Positions 11,168-23,113 of a DNA stretch of 64,000 bases are shown here, piece after piece; the stretch's first letter is position 1, and every line of letters begins with the position of its first letter. The notes below the pieces were generated by a model. That model ran no database searches. It was not told where the DNA came from and was given only the letters and a program-made list of their open reading frames with translations. Origin of the DNA: Tipula vernalis. Taxonomy: Eukaryota; Arthropoda; Insecta; Diptera; Tipulidae. The translations under genes and the position numbers were made by a program. The DNA lies in the NCBI GenBank assembly GCA_958295665.1, contig OY282559.1:264530057-264594056 (forward strand). Reading direction: 5' to 3'.

Positions 11168-11381
11168 TGTTGACATCCAGGATTGTAACCTAAAATTAAA
11201 AGAGAACACACAAAGAATCTTTTGATCGTTTATCTAATTTCCATTTATACTTATCTGAATTAACTGTAGAATACTTACCGTGTATATACTTACCAACAAA
11301 CCGAGCGCAATTAGTCGCCAAACGATAATTACCACCCGTATTTTTGAGTACAATCAAAGGTACAACAAAAGTAATTACACA
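11168..11381 (+). repeat. 3' LTR of the BEL/Pao element
   Basis: This copy begins TGTTGAC and ends ATTACACA, giving the TG...CA ends of an LTR, about 214 bp. Its last 142 bases match the window's first 164. The base string gtcct follows and is the candidate 5-bp target duplication. Confidence 0.85.
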
Positions 11382-11510
11382 GTCCTAGTTTTCAAATTAA
11401 AAATTCTCCAATGTTTCATGTTTATCTATCAGGCTAATGCCGATATAATATTTTCTATACAATAATCCATATAACAATTTGAAGTGCCTAAAAATCAAGC
11501 GTAATTCAAC

Positions 11511-12019
11511 TTATTGTAAGTTAAAACACAAACAATATAATAACACAACAAAATCGCAGTTCTGCGATTTAGTTTTATTTAGTTTTATTCTCCATCTTTT
11601 TGTCCATTTATAAATTTGAGGTATAGCTGATTGTAACTTCTGTGTTGATTCTTCGTTGCTTTTACGAACAGCTAAGATCGCCGTGTCATCTGCAAAACTC
11701 GCCACTGTGTTGTTTTCTAATGCAGGAAGATCATAAGTGTGTACAATAGGCATAAAACCGGCCCCCATAATACACTGCCCTGTGGAACTCCTGCGTTGAT
11801 TTCTTTCAATTCAGAAAAGGTATCATCCAACTTAATCCTGAAGAATATTTCTTTCAAGATTCCTGTATTTTAGCAAATTGTATTGGTAGAAGATTTCTTA
11901 ACTTGTGATTGAGTTCTTCATTCCATACTCTATCAAACACTTGTGCAACGACTAGAAATACTGTTGAACAGACTTTTTTCTCCTCTAGTGCTTTCTCAAT
12001 TATACTGGTTATTCTGTGT
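11511..12019 (-). pseudogene. Jockey-type reverse transcriptase, C-terminal part
   Basis: Read on the minus strand from 12019 downward, the translation gives KALEEKKVCSTVFLV, FDRVWNEEL, then after a frameshift GVPQGSVL and finally ATFADD-type catalytic sequence (ASFADDTAILAV) and WRIKLNKTKS. These are consecutive motifs of Jockey-clade non-LTR retrotransposons. The preceding motifs of the same protein are found, in the same orientation, at 23800-24400, so I read this as one Jockey copy split by the intervening 11.8 kb. 11382-11510 shows nothing recognisable. Confidence 0.82.
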
Positions 12020-12116
12020 CAGTGTTTTGCGTCTACGCCTATTTAGAAATTGTCTACACGCAAATGTTGACAACAGCGTAGACAATAGTTTTCGACGTAG
12101 ACAATGTAGACAATGA
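12020..12116 (+). repeat. Left terminus with subterminal GTCTAC repeats
   Basis: After the CAGTG end come gtctac or gtagac motifs near 12032, 12050, 12077, 12098 and 12106. Clustered short subterminal motifs are often transposase binding sites. The sequence just after them (caatgaaaatatta) recurs next to the CAGTG end at 34363. Confidence 0.55.
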
Positions 12117-13418
12117 AAATATTAATTTTGTTGTTGTTTTTCCTTAGTTCCTAACTTCATCTGTGGAAAAAATCTTACGCTCACATTTGAAGTTCCCAAA
12201 TCAACCTTATCCAGAATATACAATATGAAGCACGGAAACTCAAAATCAAAAATATCTTAGGTTTGCAGTTAATACCCGAAATCATATAGGCAACCTGTGT
12301 CATTTTTGAGGGTACAAGGAAACCCTAAAAATATTAAAGACAATTTGTTTGTTGATTTTATAGCTCAGGAAGTTTGTACAAAAGTATTAAATAATTTTAA
12401 ACTAAACAATATAGGAATACTACTTTAGTATAGCAAATGACTTCCATCTGGAATTTGTTGGGAGATTGTCCCAGGTGATGTTTGTATTTTAAATATGGAT
12501 TTGTTTGATTTGCTCTCTTCCATTGAGTAAGACAGTGTCCCGCAAAATTTTTGAATTTCAGCTATGGGTTAATTAAAACATCGTACCCCAGATGATATGG
12601 CCGATTGAATTATTTAGAGCCTCAATTCATTTTATTTTAGGATCTCATCATGTAACCCGAAAAACTCTTCAGAGCGTGAATAATTCTATTTTATACGAGG
12701 AACTACTTACAGAATCGGCTTAATAATGTAGATATAAAATTTCAGTAAAATTTATTGACACACGTACGTGGAATCATTGAAAATGTTGGACTTGTTATGT
12801 ATTTAAAAAATAAATTTCTGCCATGTTTTATTTAAGAAATTTCTCTATCCCAAATTTGGTATCTGACTTTCCCAACATATTGAATGATAAATGAATTCTG
12901 GCGGATTTGAAACTTTGCTATGAGAGATTTCACTACAAATTTGTTTTCTAACCAGGATGGTGGTCGCTACCAAACCAATTTTATAAAGCTACTTCTTGTT
13001 TTCTTTAAATCAAATACATAACAAATTTCGAGACTTTGTTAAAACAAACTGTTCTGGTTTTTTAAGTCAAAATGTACAACTTTTCCAAACTTTTCAACGT
13101 TCAGGTTTAGACGTTTCTAACATGGTCACCACTGACAATTCCTTTGTTAACAAATCCTGAACTAAAACTATACAAGCCGCAAGGAATAAAATATCGCTTA
13201 AATCGCAAAATTTGGGATGATTTCTTATGATTGCTCGTTTTGAAACATTTCGGTATCTAAGAAAAATAGTTTCAAATGGTGTAAATACGAGGTTTGATCA
13301 AAATACGCGGAATTTTTCTTCACAATTCTTTTTCATATATTGGTATCGAATGCTTAGTTTGTTGTTGGCAGTCAAAAAGTTATATGTGGGTTGGTGTGCT
13401 CAGCGATTTTTACTTGTA
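12117..13418. other. No recognisable gene
   Basis: About 1.3 kb of AT-rich sequence. Short frames in all directions are interrupted by stops and match no family that I can name. It may be decayed interior of the CAGTG-ended element. Confidence 0.4.
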
Positions 13419-13845
13419 GAAAAAATAAAACAAAGGATTTGAATTGAATTTTGGTTTAAGAATGGAATGAAGTGCATAGCTGTATTGAAAATGTTGAATA
13501 ATTTGGCGGGTCTTCCGAGCTCGTTGGATGCCAAACCCTTTTTCCAATGTTTTGGGCATGAAACATGTGATAACAAAATTGGCTCCAAAATTGTCGAATT
13601 TCGAACAAAAGCTGTACCGAATGGACATTGCTTAGAAATTGCTGAATGATATCAACGACGTGCCAAAACTGGTTAAACGGGTCATTAGTGGTGAGTGGTG
13701 TTAAAACAAGAGAGTACGAATAGTACGTCAAAACTAAGCTCCAATCGTGTCAATGGAAGTTTCCTGAAGAGGCAAGGCCGAAAAGAGCTCGTCAAGTTCG
13801 GTCGAATGTGAAGGTTCTCCTCACTGTTATACTATTATCCAGAGA
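13419..13845 (+). pseudogene. Mariner transposase relic, N-terminal and central part
   Basis: The plus-strand translation matches mariner transposase in pieces: EKIKQRI then IEFWFKNGMKCIAVLKML (helix-turn-helix start), a deletion, GMKHVITKLAPKLSNFEQ, LLNDINDVPKLVKRVISG, and QSCQWKFPEEARPKRARQ with SNVKVLLTV. The motif that should supply the first catalytic aspartate (GDES) is destroyed. The match stops at about 13840 and resumes at 15153. Confidence 0.8.
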
Positions 13846-13954
13846 TAAAAAATATTCATTCCGTTGCAACTTCGTGAATGTATTTTCGTTTTTTTTCTCT
13901 TTAAAACTTTGCGTATTGTATTCTACTTTTTATAAAAACATCACAAATACTTAT

Positions 13955-14500
13955 ATTTGGTCATATTCCAAAACTTCATCTAAAATCATTTTAGAATCCC
14001 ATTTTCAAAGCACATGTAGCTTTTCATCATAATCGGTTCGGGAATACGGAAGTTCCATCATATTCGGTCATATTCCAGAACTTCATCTAAAATCATTTTA
14101 GAATCCCATTTCTAACGCAAACGTCGCATTTCATCATAATCGGTTAAGGAATAGGCAAGTTTCATCATAGTTCGCCATATTCCAGAACTTCATCTAAAAT
14201 CATTTTAGAATCCCATTTCCGACGCACATGTCGCATTTCATCATAATAGGTTAAGGAATAGGCAAGTTCCATTATATTTGGCCATATTCCAGAACTTCAT
14301 CTAAAAATCATTTTAGAATCTCATTTCTATCGCATATGCCAAATTCCACTGAAATCCGTTGAGAAATAGATAAGTTCCATCCTAATTGGCCATCATCACT
14401 TCATGTAAAAATCATTAAAGAATACCATTTCCACGTACGTGTCAAATTTCATCATAGTCGATTGAGAAATAGACCAGTTTCATCATACTCGGCCATATTT
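13955..14500 (+). repeat. Tandem array of a ~107-bp unit, about five copies
   Basis: Units start near 13958, 14059, 14168, 14275 and 14384, each beginning like ggtcatattccagaacttca and containing ctaaaatcattttagaat and catttcatcataatcgg. The central copies are most alike; the outer ones have diverged. The array lies between the two halves of the mariner relic. Confidence 0.85.
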
Positions 14501-14764
14501 AAAGTTTTGGCAGTAAAAACAAATTAATATTGTACATTAGATGGTTTTGGGAGCGAAGATAAATGAACTGAGTCTTTAATTATATTTTTGGCCATTTAAC
14601 CAACCATACCCCAAAAGGTGTACTTACACACCAAATATTATAAAAATATAAAATATAAATAACTAAGATAACGATGGAGTTCGTACTTTTATTTTAGCTT
14701 CATTGCATTCTTCATACGTTTATTATACTGAATATTCGTTCTTTGAAATACTGTATTTACGATT

Positions 14765-15150
14765 TTGAAATTCATGAATCGAAAAACTCCAAATTCATCA
14801 CGTGGCGAATAAGTAAAATCATAATACAAAAATTTTTGAATATGTGGATTGTTAATTCATTCTGTAAAGTATTTAAATTTTGGTCTTTGTTCATAATACA
14901 TGTATAATGCAAAATGAAATACAAGAATAGTAAAAACGAAATACTGTATTTAAAAAAAAATAAAAACACGAAGCTCAAATAAGAACATTCAATTTAATGA
15001 AATTCCAAATTCGTCACGTTGCGAATAGGTATATTCATAATACAAAATTTTTTGTATTTTGTGTTTTTTCAATTTCGTTATACGAATATTCGTTCATTTT
15101 TGAATGTAAGGATTGTTAATACATTCTGTATAGTATTAAAATTTGATCTC
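14765..15150 (+). repeat. Pair of direct repeats, ~120-150 bp each
   Basis: 14767-14888 and 14999-15150 share aattc(g)tcacgtNgcgaata, ataatacaaaatttttt, ggattgttaatNcattctgta and a ttaaatttNgtctctg-like end. They lie between the tandem array and the second mariner fragment, as part of the sequence interrupting mariner. Confidence 0.65.
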
Positions 15151-15152
15151 TG

Positions 15153-15375
15153 CTATTATCTTCGATTTCAACGGCACAGTACACTATCAGTTATTACCAC
15201 CTGGCAGTTATGCGCTGTTTGCTCGAGCCAAACAAAATGAAACGCCTGGGTTTGTGGCCGAGCAACTGATGGCTATTGTACCATGATAGTTCGCAGGCTT
15301 ACACTTATCTTGTTTTTCGTAAATTTTTAAGCAGAAATGACACCGTTGTGATGAGCACATTTTAATTGGGTAACC
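15153..15375 (+). pseudogene. Mariner transposase relic, C-terminal part
   Basis: The translation gives FDFNGTVHYQLLPPGS, then after a deletion GLW...WLLYHDSSQAY and FRKFLSRNDTVVM. In intact mariners the corresponding stretches are the FFD..G..HHEFLP segment and the HHDNAPAH segment holding the second catalytic aspartate. It continues exactly where 13845 stops, so one mariner copy has been split by ~1.3 kb of repeats. Confidence 0.78.
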
Positions 15376-17302
15376 TTTTCGACGGATAACAATAGACTAA
15401 GACTCTGGGGCAGGTGTACCAACGCAACATAAAAAATATTGTATTAACTGGATTTGTACAGCCTGCAAAATTAAAAAAATCTAGTAATTTTCTTTCGAGC
15501 TTTCCGTATTTATCGGAAATATATTTGATATTTATTCCAAAGGTGGTTGTATGACGAAATTAATTTCATGGTTTTCCATTTCCCAGTATCAAAACTCTAA
15601 AAACGTGTTTTCCATTTTTCATAAGAATAACCGCACAAAAGATCGATTTATAAAACTCAAAATTTTTTAGTTGTGCCTGACCAATTTTGAAACGTGCCAA
15701 GTTTGGCACACGTGCCATATATTTGCGATCGCTGATATAAATGGTCAAAATATGTACTCGAGCACGTAAAAAAGCATGCCCACTTATCTTATGTTTGACG
15801 CTAGTTTGTTTGCTTTCATGTAACATCCAATTGTGCCAAGATAGATACGATACGAGTAAATAAAATTCTCCAAGCCATATAATAACTTCAAATATTTCAC
15901 TGCAGACAAACAGTGGTACCTTTGTTACCGGTTTGGTTTAGATTGTTGTAGGATGACACATAAAAATTATTGCTCCTCTGTACATCTACCGGAACTGAAA
16001 TGAGAAATTATTCGAGCAGAGCCTCCAAGGCGGTCACTTTATCATGGCTAGAGCTCAGGGCTGGGGTGGGTGGTTTGTGGAGGATGCACCAAATTTTGGT
16101 AGACCGCTTTAGGAAAACGAAAGGAATTAAATTAAGAGGGAAAAGCAGACGGAGAATACTCACCTACTGAATCTGGCAGCCTATACTAACCTCATCACTC
16201 AATGACACAACTTGCGAACTTATAACATTCTCAAAATTAGAATCAACTTAGAAAAAAAAAATAAAGTCCATATTTTAGTATTTTAAACGGAACAATTGAA
16301 ATTTATATTTCGTACAAACCCAGAAATTATAAATATAACTAACATATGGTTCTAATCCCTAGCTAACCTAATCTTATTCTAAAATTCAAATTTCATAATA
16401 ATTATTCGAAGAGAAAACTTAAACTAAATGTGGAAAAATGATTACTTTAAATCAAAACAAAACATTGAAAAAAAAAATTTATATTTTACTTGCATTCACA
16501 TTTCACATGAGGGCGATGAAGATGCTGTATGTTGATAGCTGAACAAACTCCATTTTTCACGAAATGGTGTGATTTTACGGGATTTTTATTTTTTTATTTT
16601 AGTTAATAACCATTTTCCCGTTATACCAAGAAAAATGAAAAGTGTTTTTCTTCTTGTTCACTACATCACACTGCGTGCATAAAATACAATATTTTAGGTA
16701 ATACAATATACTAATTACACGCACAATTGTTCACTATAGCACTCGTATTACCATTTTATGTTTTCCTTTTTCGTTTTGGGTCCATATATTTTGTGGTATT
16801 ATCTATGTTATCGTTCAAACATACCACCTTAGAAAACCAAAATATTGCGCGTACTCAAACAATTTCACCAAACAAAAATTTCTTTTTAAGCCTTTAACGT
16901 ACTATTTAGTATTTTATTAAGCGTTTTTACTTTAACACCAAAATAAAGCCTTGCAAAGAACGCACCAGCATCACAGATCACTAGTATTTTCAAGACCACT
17001 GTTAAAATTATCCGTTTATTTTTTTATTATTATTATGACGTGATGGAAACATTACCATCAATGGAATTATTTTATCAATATTTACACGTAACACTGTACA
17101 ACTGTCCATTCAACTTCATTATCATTATTGGTCTCTTTTATTTTAAGTTTATTTTAATTTTCGTTACTTATACTATTCATGTATTTAATAAATTTTCGGT
17201 ATTTTTTTTTTCTAGACTTAGGCACTATAATATTTTATAATTAAATACGAAATGAAATATTAATTTCATTGAATTCATTGGTTTGATTATTTTTATTTTT
17301 AA
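15376..17302. other. No recognisable gene
   Basis: About 1.9 kb of AT-rich DNA with many homopolymer runs. A slightly more GC-rich patch at 15990-16170 has no recognisable coding match. Nothing else stands out on either strand. Confidence 0.4.
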
Positions 17303-17362
17303 CCTTTGTGTGCGTGGCAAATTTTTCTTCATTTCCGAGGTGGCTAAGGTACATTTGTACCT
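17303..17362 (+). repeat. piggyBac left terminal and subterminal inverted repeats
   Basis: The terminal repeat occupies the first 18 bases. The subterminal repeat at 17339-17362 (ggtggctaaggtacatttgt, then acct) is the reverse complement of 19741-19764. Asymmetrically spaced terminal plus internal repeats are characteristic of piggyBac ends. Confidence 0.88.
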
Positions 17363-17734
17363 CCATACGTTTTGTATGGAAAATGCACTAATAAGTAGAT
17401 TTTTTCCGCACGAATATTGTTTATCATCTAAATAAAATGAAATAGCAATATCCAATCCAAGTATGGTAGAAAAGAAAATCATTGAAAACAAAAACAAAAC
17501 ACAAATAATTAAAAGTAGCGGCAAAATTACCGTAATTTGCTTTTGTTTTTTTATTTTGTTTCTGTTTGATTTATATTATAACACAATCATTCACTCAGTC
17601 TTTTATTTAACTTGCTGTGCAATACATTCCAGTGGTTTGCAGTGAAAAATAAATAATTGTGAAGTGAATAAGTATACTTATACATAAACAACATATACTT
17701 TACACCTATTTAGAGAAACTAAACGCAAATTAGT

Positions 17735-19663
17735 ATGAACGAAATATCACAAGCAGAATACAGTCGGTAAGTCTGATAATTTGTATCTATGCAACGTAAC
17801 ACTATTATTCCTCTCCGTTTTAGGCTTACTTATGATCAACAGCAAGCCTACTTAATCGCGCTTTTTAATGAGGAAAACAGCGACAGCGACAATGATTTTG
17901 AAAATGATGGCACCGAGGACGAATGGGTTCCATCACCTCGATCAAATGATCTCGATATGGACGATATATCCGATGCCGAAAATGCGTATATAGCTCAGGA
18001 CAATCAAATCGAGTTTAATGAAAACGTACCAGACGAATATGAACCAGCTGACGATTCTGATGATGACGCTGCAAATTCTAGTGTGAGTGCCTCATCAGGT
18101 TCCGATTTTGTGGCTAAAGATGGTACAATTTGGAGAAAAGTACCACCGACAACTACTCGAACTCAGAAGCATAATATTTTGCGCCAAAAGTCTGGACCAG
18201 TTTTATCCACAAAACAATTATCCATCGCTGACACATTCAAATGCATTTTTTCTGAAATGATGGTGGACATAATAGTACGTGCAACGAATCGAAAAGCTGA
18301 CCGAACGTTTGCAAAATGGAATGAAGAGAATCCGGACAAAAATACCAGAAGTTGGAAACACTTGACTTCAAAAGAGTTCTACAGTTATATCGGAGTGCTT
18401 ATAACAATGGGTATGCATCACTCAAATTCCGAACATCACAGCGTTCTATGGCGTTCAGATTCATATCCTTTATACCGAGCGACCATGTCAAATGACCGTT
18501 TTAGGAGCTTATGTCGGTTCATTCGATTTGATAATGAAGCCACCCGAGCTGAACGGTTACTTACAGATAAAGCAGCTGCCATCACGGATATCTGGTTGAT
18601 GCTTAATGACAATTTGGCATCAAAATATGTGGCATCCGACTGTGTAACCGTCGACGAGCAACTGTTTCCTTATAGAGGTAGAACAAGATTTACACAGTAC
18701 ATTCCATCTAAGCCGGCCAAATATGGTTTGAAGATATTTTGGGTTTGTGACGCAAAAACATCTTATCCCATAACCGGCCAGCTGTATACTGGAAAAGGGC
18801 CCGGTGGACCGGAAAGGGATCAAGGGCAACGGGTTGTTCGGGATTTATGCTATCAATTTAAGGGTTCAGGCCGCAATATAACAATGGATAATTTTTTCTC
18901 TGCTTTGCCCTTGGCGCGTTTGTTGTTGTCGTGGCAGTTGACGATGGTGGGAACACTGAAACAAAATAAAACGTACATCCCAACCGAAATGAAAAAATCA
19001 AGTACTAAGACCGAATTTTCGTCCTCATTTGGGTTCAGCGATGATGGAAAAGTTAGCCTTTGCTCATATGTCCCAAAAAAAAACCGTATTGTTACTTTGC
19101 TTTCAACAATGCATACCACTATCAACACGGATGGTCCCAAATGCAAACCCGAAGCGATAATATACTACAATTCGACCAAGGGAGGTGTCGATAGCATGGA
19201 TAAAATGCTAACGCACTACACTACAAAACGTAGGACGCTTCGGTGGCCACAAGCAATGTTTTACAATATAATAGATGTAGCTGCCCTTGCAACGTATATA
19301 ATTTATTCGAAAAATAATCCGTTTACTTCCAAGTCTTCGCACAGTCGACGCACCTTTCTTCAAGACCTAGGCAAACAGTTGGCGATGCCGACTATTGAAG
19401 AACGAGCTACAAATCAAAAAGTTATGGCTCAATTTTCACCCCGCTCTGGAATACAATGCATGATGGGGCGCCCGGTAATCGTTGTTCATCAATCGAGCTC
19501 GTCTGTTCCTAGAACTGGAAGCCCACATGTTGGAAGCTGTTATGTTTGTCGAACGGTTTCATCATTTCAACGCAAAACACGAAAAAATTGTTCGGTCTGC
19601 AAACGGCCGATTTGCAACGAGCACTCAGAAGCAATAACAAAATGTAATGAATGTATATTATAA
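17735..19663 (+). CDS. piggyBac-type transposase, intact, one small intron
   Basis: A DDE transposase for cut-and-paste movement at TTAA sites. The best model starts at ATG 17735 (11 codons), splices out a 57-bp intron (donor gtaagt at 17767, acceptor ttttag ending 17823) and runs to TAA at 19663, about 623 residues, normal for the family. The alternative start at 17789 lies inside this intron. An acidic N-terminus rich in D and E is typical. The three catalytic aspartates are in VDEQLFPYRGRTRF, TMDNFFSALPLA and TKGGVDSMDKM. A C-terminal cysteine-rich zinc domain (CYVC ... CSVCKRPIC ... CNEC) closes the protein. It sits between matched terminal repeats. Confidence 0.93.
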
Positions 19664-19740
19664 TAATAATTTTTTAACCTATGTTCACTTTTTTCAAATA
19701 AAATGGATTCATTGAAGAAGCTTTCATACTTATTTTTTAT

Positions 19741-19964
19741 AGGTACAAATGTACCTTAGCCACCCGTTAAAGTGGTACTGTTCCATTTCCGCTAAAAACA
19801 CTTTTTTTTTACTCTACAAGATTGTTGGAAATAGCTTAATCTTACGTAAGAATACTTAGTTGAGGCTAAATAAAATTGATAGGTGTGTAGCTGAATGTGA
19901 AACTTACAAATTATTGAATTATAAACGCAAAAGGTACAATTGTACCTTGCCACGCACATAAGGG
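19741..19964 (-). repeat. piggyBac right subterminal and terminal inverted repeats
   Basis: 19741-19764 mirrors 17339-17362. The extreme end (ccacgcacataaggg) mirrors the left terminus and is preceded by the palindrome ggtacaattgtacc. A polyadenylation signal AATAAA lies near 19697. Confidence 0.85.
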
Positions 19965-19968
19965 TTAA

Positions 19969-22029
19969 CCAGAACAAAAAAAAATGGATTTTCGTGTTAA
20001 TTTTTTCCGTTAGTTGATTCCAATTTTAGTCTTTTCTCGGGTTTATTTTTTTTTTCCCCGTTCGTTTTCCGCCAAAATCAATAGAAGAACTTTTATTGAA
20101 TTCTGGTTTTATTATTATTTCTTTCTTCTTTTCACCGAACAAAACTTTACAATCACTGACCATTAAAATGGTGACTCAAATTTTATATCCAACAATCAAC
20201 CGACTAACTTAATAAAAAAAAACCGTACATCACTCAAAATTATATTTTATATATTTTTCTTATAATTAAGCTGACTAAACTCACTTATCTCACTCAAAAA
20301 TACTGACTATCTCCCGTCTCAAAAATATTAACTGACTATATCTCGACTCAAAAATATTAACTGACTATCTCGTGCGGCCGAAATTTGCCTCTTTTATACA
20401 CCGACGTCTCTCTCCTACTCCACCAACCGGAAACGGCTTAACACAAAAAAAAGAAAAAAAAAATGGTACTGCCACATCACAAATTGCAAAAAGAGAAAAA
20501 AAAACTGATGCGCTAAACGCAACGGCCGCATTGATATTCAACATTCGTAATAAATTCAAATGAACGCGTCGGAGCATTTAGCGTAACACCTTTTTACACA
20601 AAATTTAACTGGTGTAGAAGGTGTGATGCATTTTATGCCACCTAAATTATTAGCCTCTCTATAAACGATGAACGCGTATACCAATATTAATATTATTATT
20701 ATTGAAGGGACATGTGGGCGTCCAGCCACCTCGCACTGCTACCTAAAATATCTTTTGTGTTTAGGCCTGATAATTCTGCCGGCCGGTACGTGATACATAC
20801 TATCTGGGCTTATTACTCTCCCTCCTAGATGTTTACTGCAGCATGTAGTTCTGTTAGAAAGACGGTAGCATTGGTACTCAAGGACTTCGAGAGGGCTGCC
20901 CCACTCCCGTATATATCTTTCCATGCCCCGACTTCCCTTTTAATTTTAATCTACCGAGTTGCTGGGAATGGAAAGTCGCTAGTAGGTCACCCAGCTTTAT
21001 TACAGGAAGGCAAAATAAAACTGGAGGGTGCCTGGTGTCCAGAGTCCACATACTTGGACTGATTAACATATCAGCCATTGTTGTATGTTCACTTGGATTT
21101 TTTTTGTATTTAACCACGTTTTATTAAATTTGGTTTTCATCTTCATTTTAAGCGAACGGATTTTATTAAACTGTATTTTAATCACAAATAAAGTTAGCAC
21201 TTTTAATTGATTTTATTGAATTTATTTATATATTTATAATCTTATAATTTTATTTATTTATATATTGAACTTATCATTATAATTTTAGTTACATTATTAT
21301 TATTTGTTCAAACTTTATTGTTCATTACAATATTTTTTTTTACATTGCCGGGGCAAAGACTTAAATACAACTCTTTTTATAATTTTGAAATTCGACATTA
21401 AATACTAATTTTCAGATAAATTAAGGGTGCGTTCATATCCATAATACAGCAAATTTTGCTTAATTTATTTAATATGGAATGCACACCACACCATTCATCC
21501 ATCGGCATATGCTGTTCCACCTTAGATTAGGGTTTTTTGTTAAGGTTTTCTCCTTTAACGCCGTACTTTAGCCTGTGCCAAATGGCCCAAAATGTGCCAA
21601 ATGGCCTTAGTTACCATTGGTTGCTACGAGGAAGCAGCACATACACTTCCGAATTATGAACAGGTTACCCCTTACACAATTGTACCCACCACACAGCTGT
21701 CTAATGCATGACCAGAACAGTTCGGAGCTGGTACATTAATCTACTCAACTTTGGCCGCCCCCCCCCCCTCCAATAGACGCCAAACCACCATATACCCATA
21801 GAATTCAATAAATCAATGACATGCCAATAGAATCTGTACTTTACTGTAGCATGATTCTATAAGTTTTCTCCGTTCAATGTTAATTGACAGCCATTGATTT
21901 TGCTACTAAACTCATACAAAAATTCAAATGCTTGCCTACAATACTCGTTCCCGGGGAAAACAATAGAAAAAACAATAGAATTTACAATAGATTGAACCAC
22001 CCAATTGTGTATTGCCCCAACCATCATTA
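19969..22029. other. No recognisable gene; short tandem repeat at 20285-20370
   Basis: AT-rich DNA. At 20285-20370 a ~28-bp unit (ctcaaaaatattaactgactat) repeats about three times and runs into a GC-richer segment. 20700-21060 is unusually GC-rich for the neighbourhood but encodes nothing I recognise on either strand. A run of about ten C lies near 21760. Confidence 0.45.
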
Positions 22030-22560
22030 CGTTTACAACTACCAGAACCATCTTGATATGAATAGAGCCGGCATGTAAATAATGAACTTAAAATAAAGGA
22101 CATAGAAACACTAAATATAATTTATTTTCATAGAGTTTGTATGAAAAAACGCGATTTCGATTGACGAAAAAATATGAATTAAAAATTAAACCTAGGTAAA
22201 TAATTTTTTCTGAAATCACTAAAGAACAACTCAAAGACTAACTCATTTAAAGCACAGATTCTCAAGCTTCCCCGTTTTCCAGATATAATCAAAAGAAAAT
22301 AAGGGAAATAATTTAAAAAACGTTCTACAACAACAACAACAATATGTATTAAAAAGAGAATATTCTATTTAATGACGTCATCACTTATCCACAACTAAAA
22401 TCAATGGTAAAAAAAACAATACGTTGAACAGCCAAAATCTTAATAAATTAAAGAGAGTCAAAGAGAAAAAATTATAATAATATGCATTGAGCGAGAAGAA
22501 ATCAAAAAAATCAAATCAACCCAGATTGTTATGCATCACAAATAAACGACATAACCAACA
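22030..22560 (+). repeat. Dispersed repeat family, copy 1
   Basis: This stretch matches 56020-56417 in the same orientation: ccagaaccatcttg, taaataatgaacttaaaata, then ttattttcatagagtttNtatgaaaaaacgc, and a weaker 3' half with tatccacatctaaa- and gagcgNgaag-like blocks. No coding is visible. The boundaries are unclear, so the class (MITE, SINE or solo LTR) is unknown. Confidence 0.65.
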
Positions 22561-23113
22561 AACATTAATTGTAATATAAATGCCTTATTTATTTCTCAAG
22601 TATTAGAAATATTATTTAAATTAAGTCACAGCTGAAAATAAATACAACATGATTAATAATTGGCATCGATTTTTATTCCCAAAAATTAATGACCCATTCA
22701 AAATAAGTTTATGTTTAGAATATTTGAATTGTCATAACATTTGAGAGCGGTATGTAAAATAAAATAGCGCTTACTTATTATTCCCATTCCTAGATGTCAC
22801 TTAACACACAAATAAAAACAACAGGGATTCGGGCTGAGTAAACGATTTGAAAGAAAACTTTTTACGGAAAATTAACATAATTTCTTTCATAGCAATGGTT
22901 TAATTTTAGTAAATTTATAAAAAAAATTATATTAAATTAATTATTATTACAATTTAGTTATTACTATAGAGGGAAGCCTGGTGGCTAAAAATATGTTTAA
23001 CCGAATCAAAAATCAGACCGATTTTAGAATCCGACCGGTTCGATCACCTATTTGATTTTTTTATATGTTTTTAATTGTAGGCGACATCTATGGTTCAAAC
23101 AAATGTCGTTAAT

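Larger units (their letters stand above)
1..11381 (+). mobile_element. BEL/Pao LTR retrotransposon, decayed, containing a nested errantivirus
   Basis: The window opens inside the 5' LTR of a BEL/Pao element whose 3' LTR ends at 11381. Between them, in order on the plus strand, are gag (DUF1759-like), a CCHC knuckle, an aspartic protease with an LLDSGS core, the start of reverse transcriptase, RNase H and an integrase with HHCC and DDE residues. Every reading frame carries stops or frameshifts, and the catalytic core of the reverse transcriptase appears deleted near 9170-9330. A complete errantivirus-type element (2354-8944) has inserted into the start of reverse transcriptase. The bases after the 3' LTR (gtcct) would be the target duplication, but its partner lies left of the window. 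The element is dead. Confidence 0.93.
17303..19964 (+). mobile_element. piggyBac-family element, structurally complete
   Basis: The 2662-bp element is flanked by TTAA on both sides (17299-17302 and 19965-19968), the fixed target of piggyBac transposons. The terminal repeats are CCTTTGTGTGCGTGGCAA on the left and CCCTTATGTGCGTGGCAA on the right. A further 24-bp inverted repeat lies inside each end. The transposase gene between them has no stop or frameshift, so this is the least degraded element in the window and may have been autonomous recently. Confidence 0.95.

Noticed and set aside
11168..11381. Solo LTR of a separate element
   Set aside because: It pairs with bases 1-164, and BEL gag-to-integrase lies between them in the right order.
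13955..14500. CRISPR-like or regulatory array
   Set aside because: Whole ~107-bp units repeat without spacers; it is a minisatellite.
20365..20577. Small protein on either strand
   Set aside because: Opposite-strand frames overlap in a low-complexity, A-run region; no conserved pattern.
20700..21060. GC-rich block as tRNA-derived SINE or gene
   Set aside because: No A/B box pair, poly(A) tail or coding pattern that I could support.
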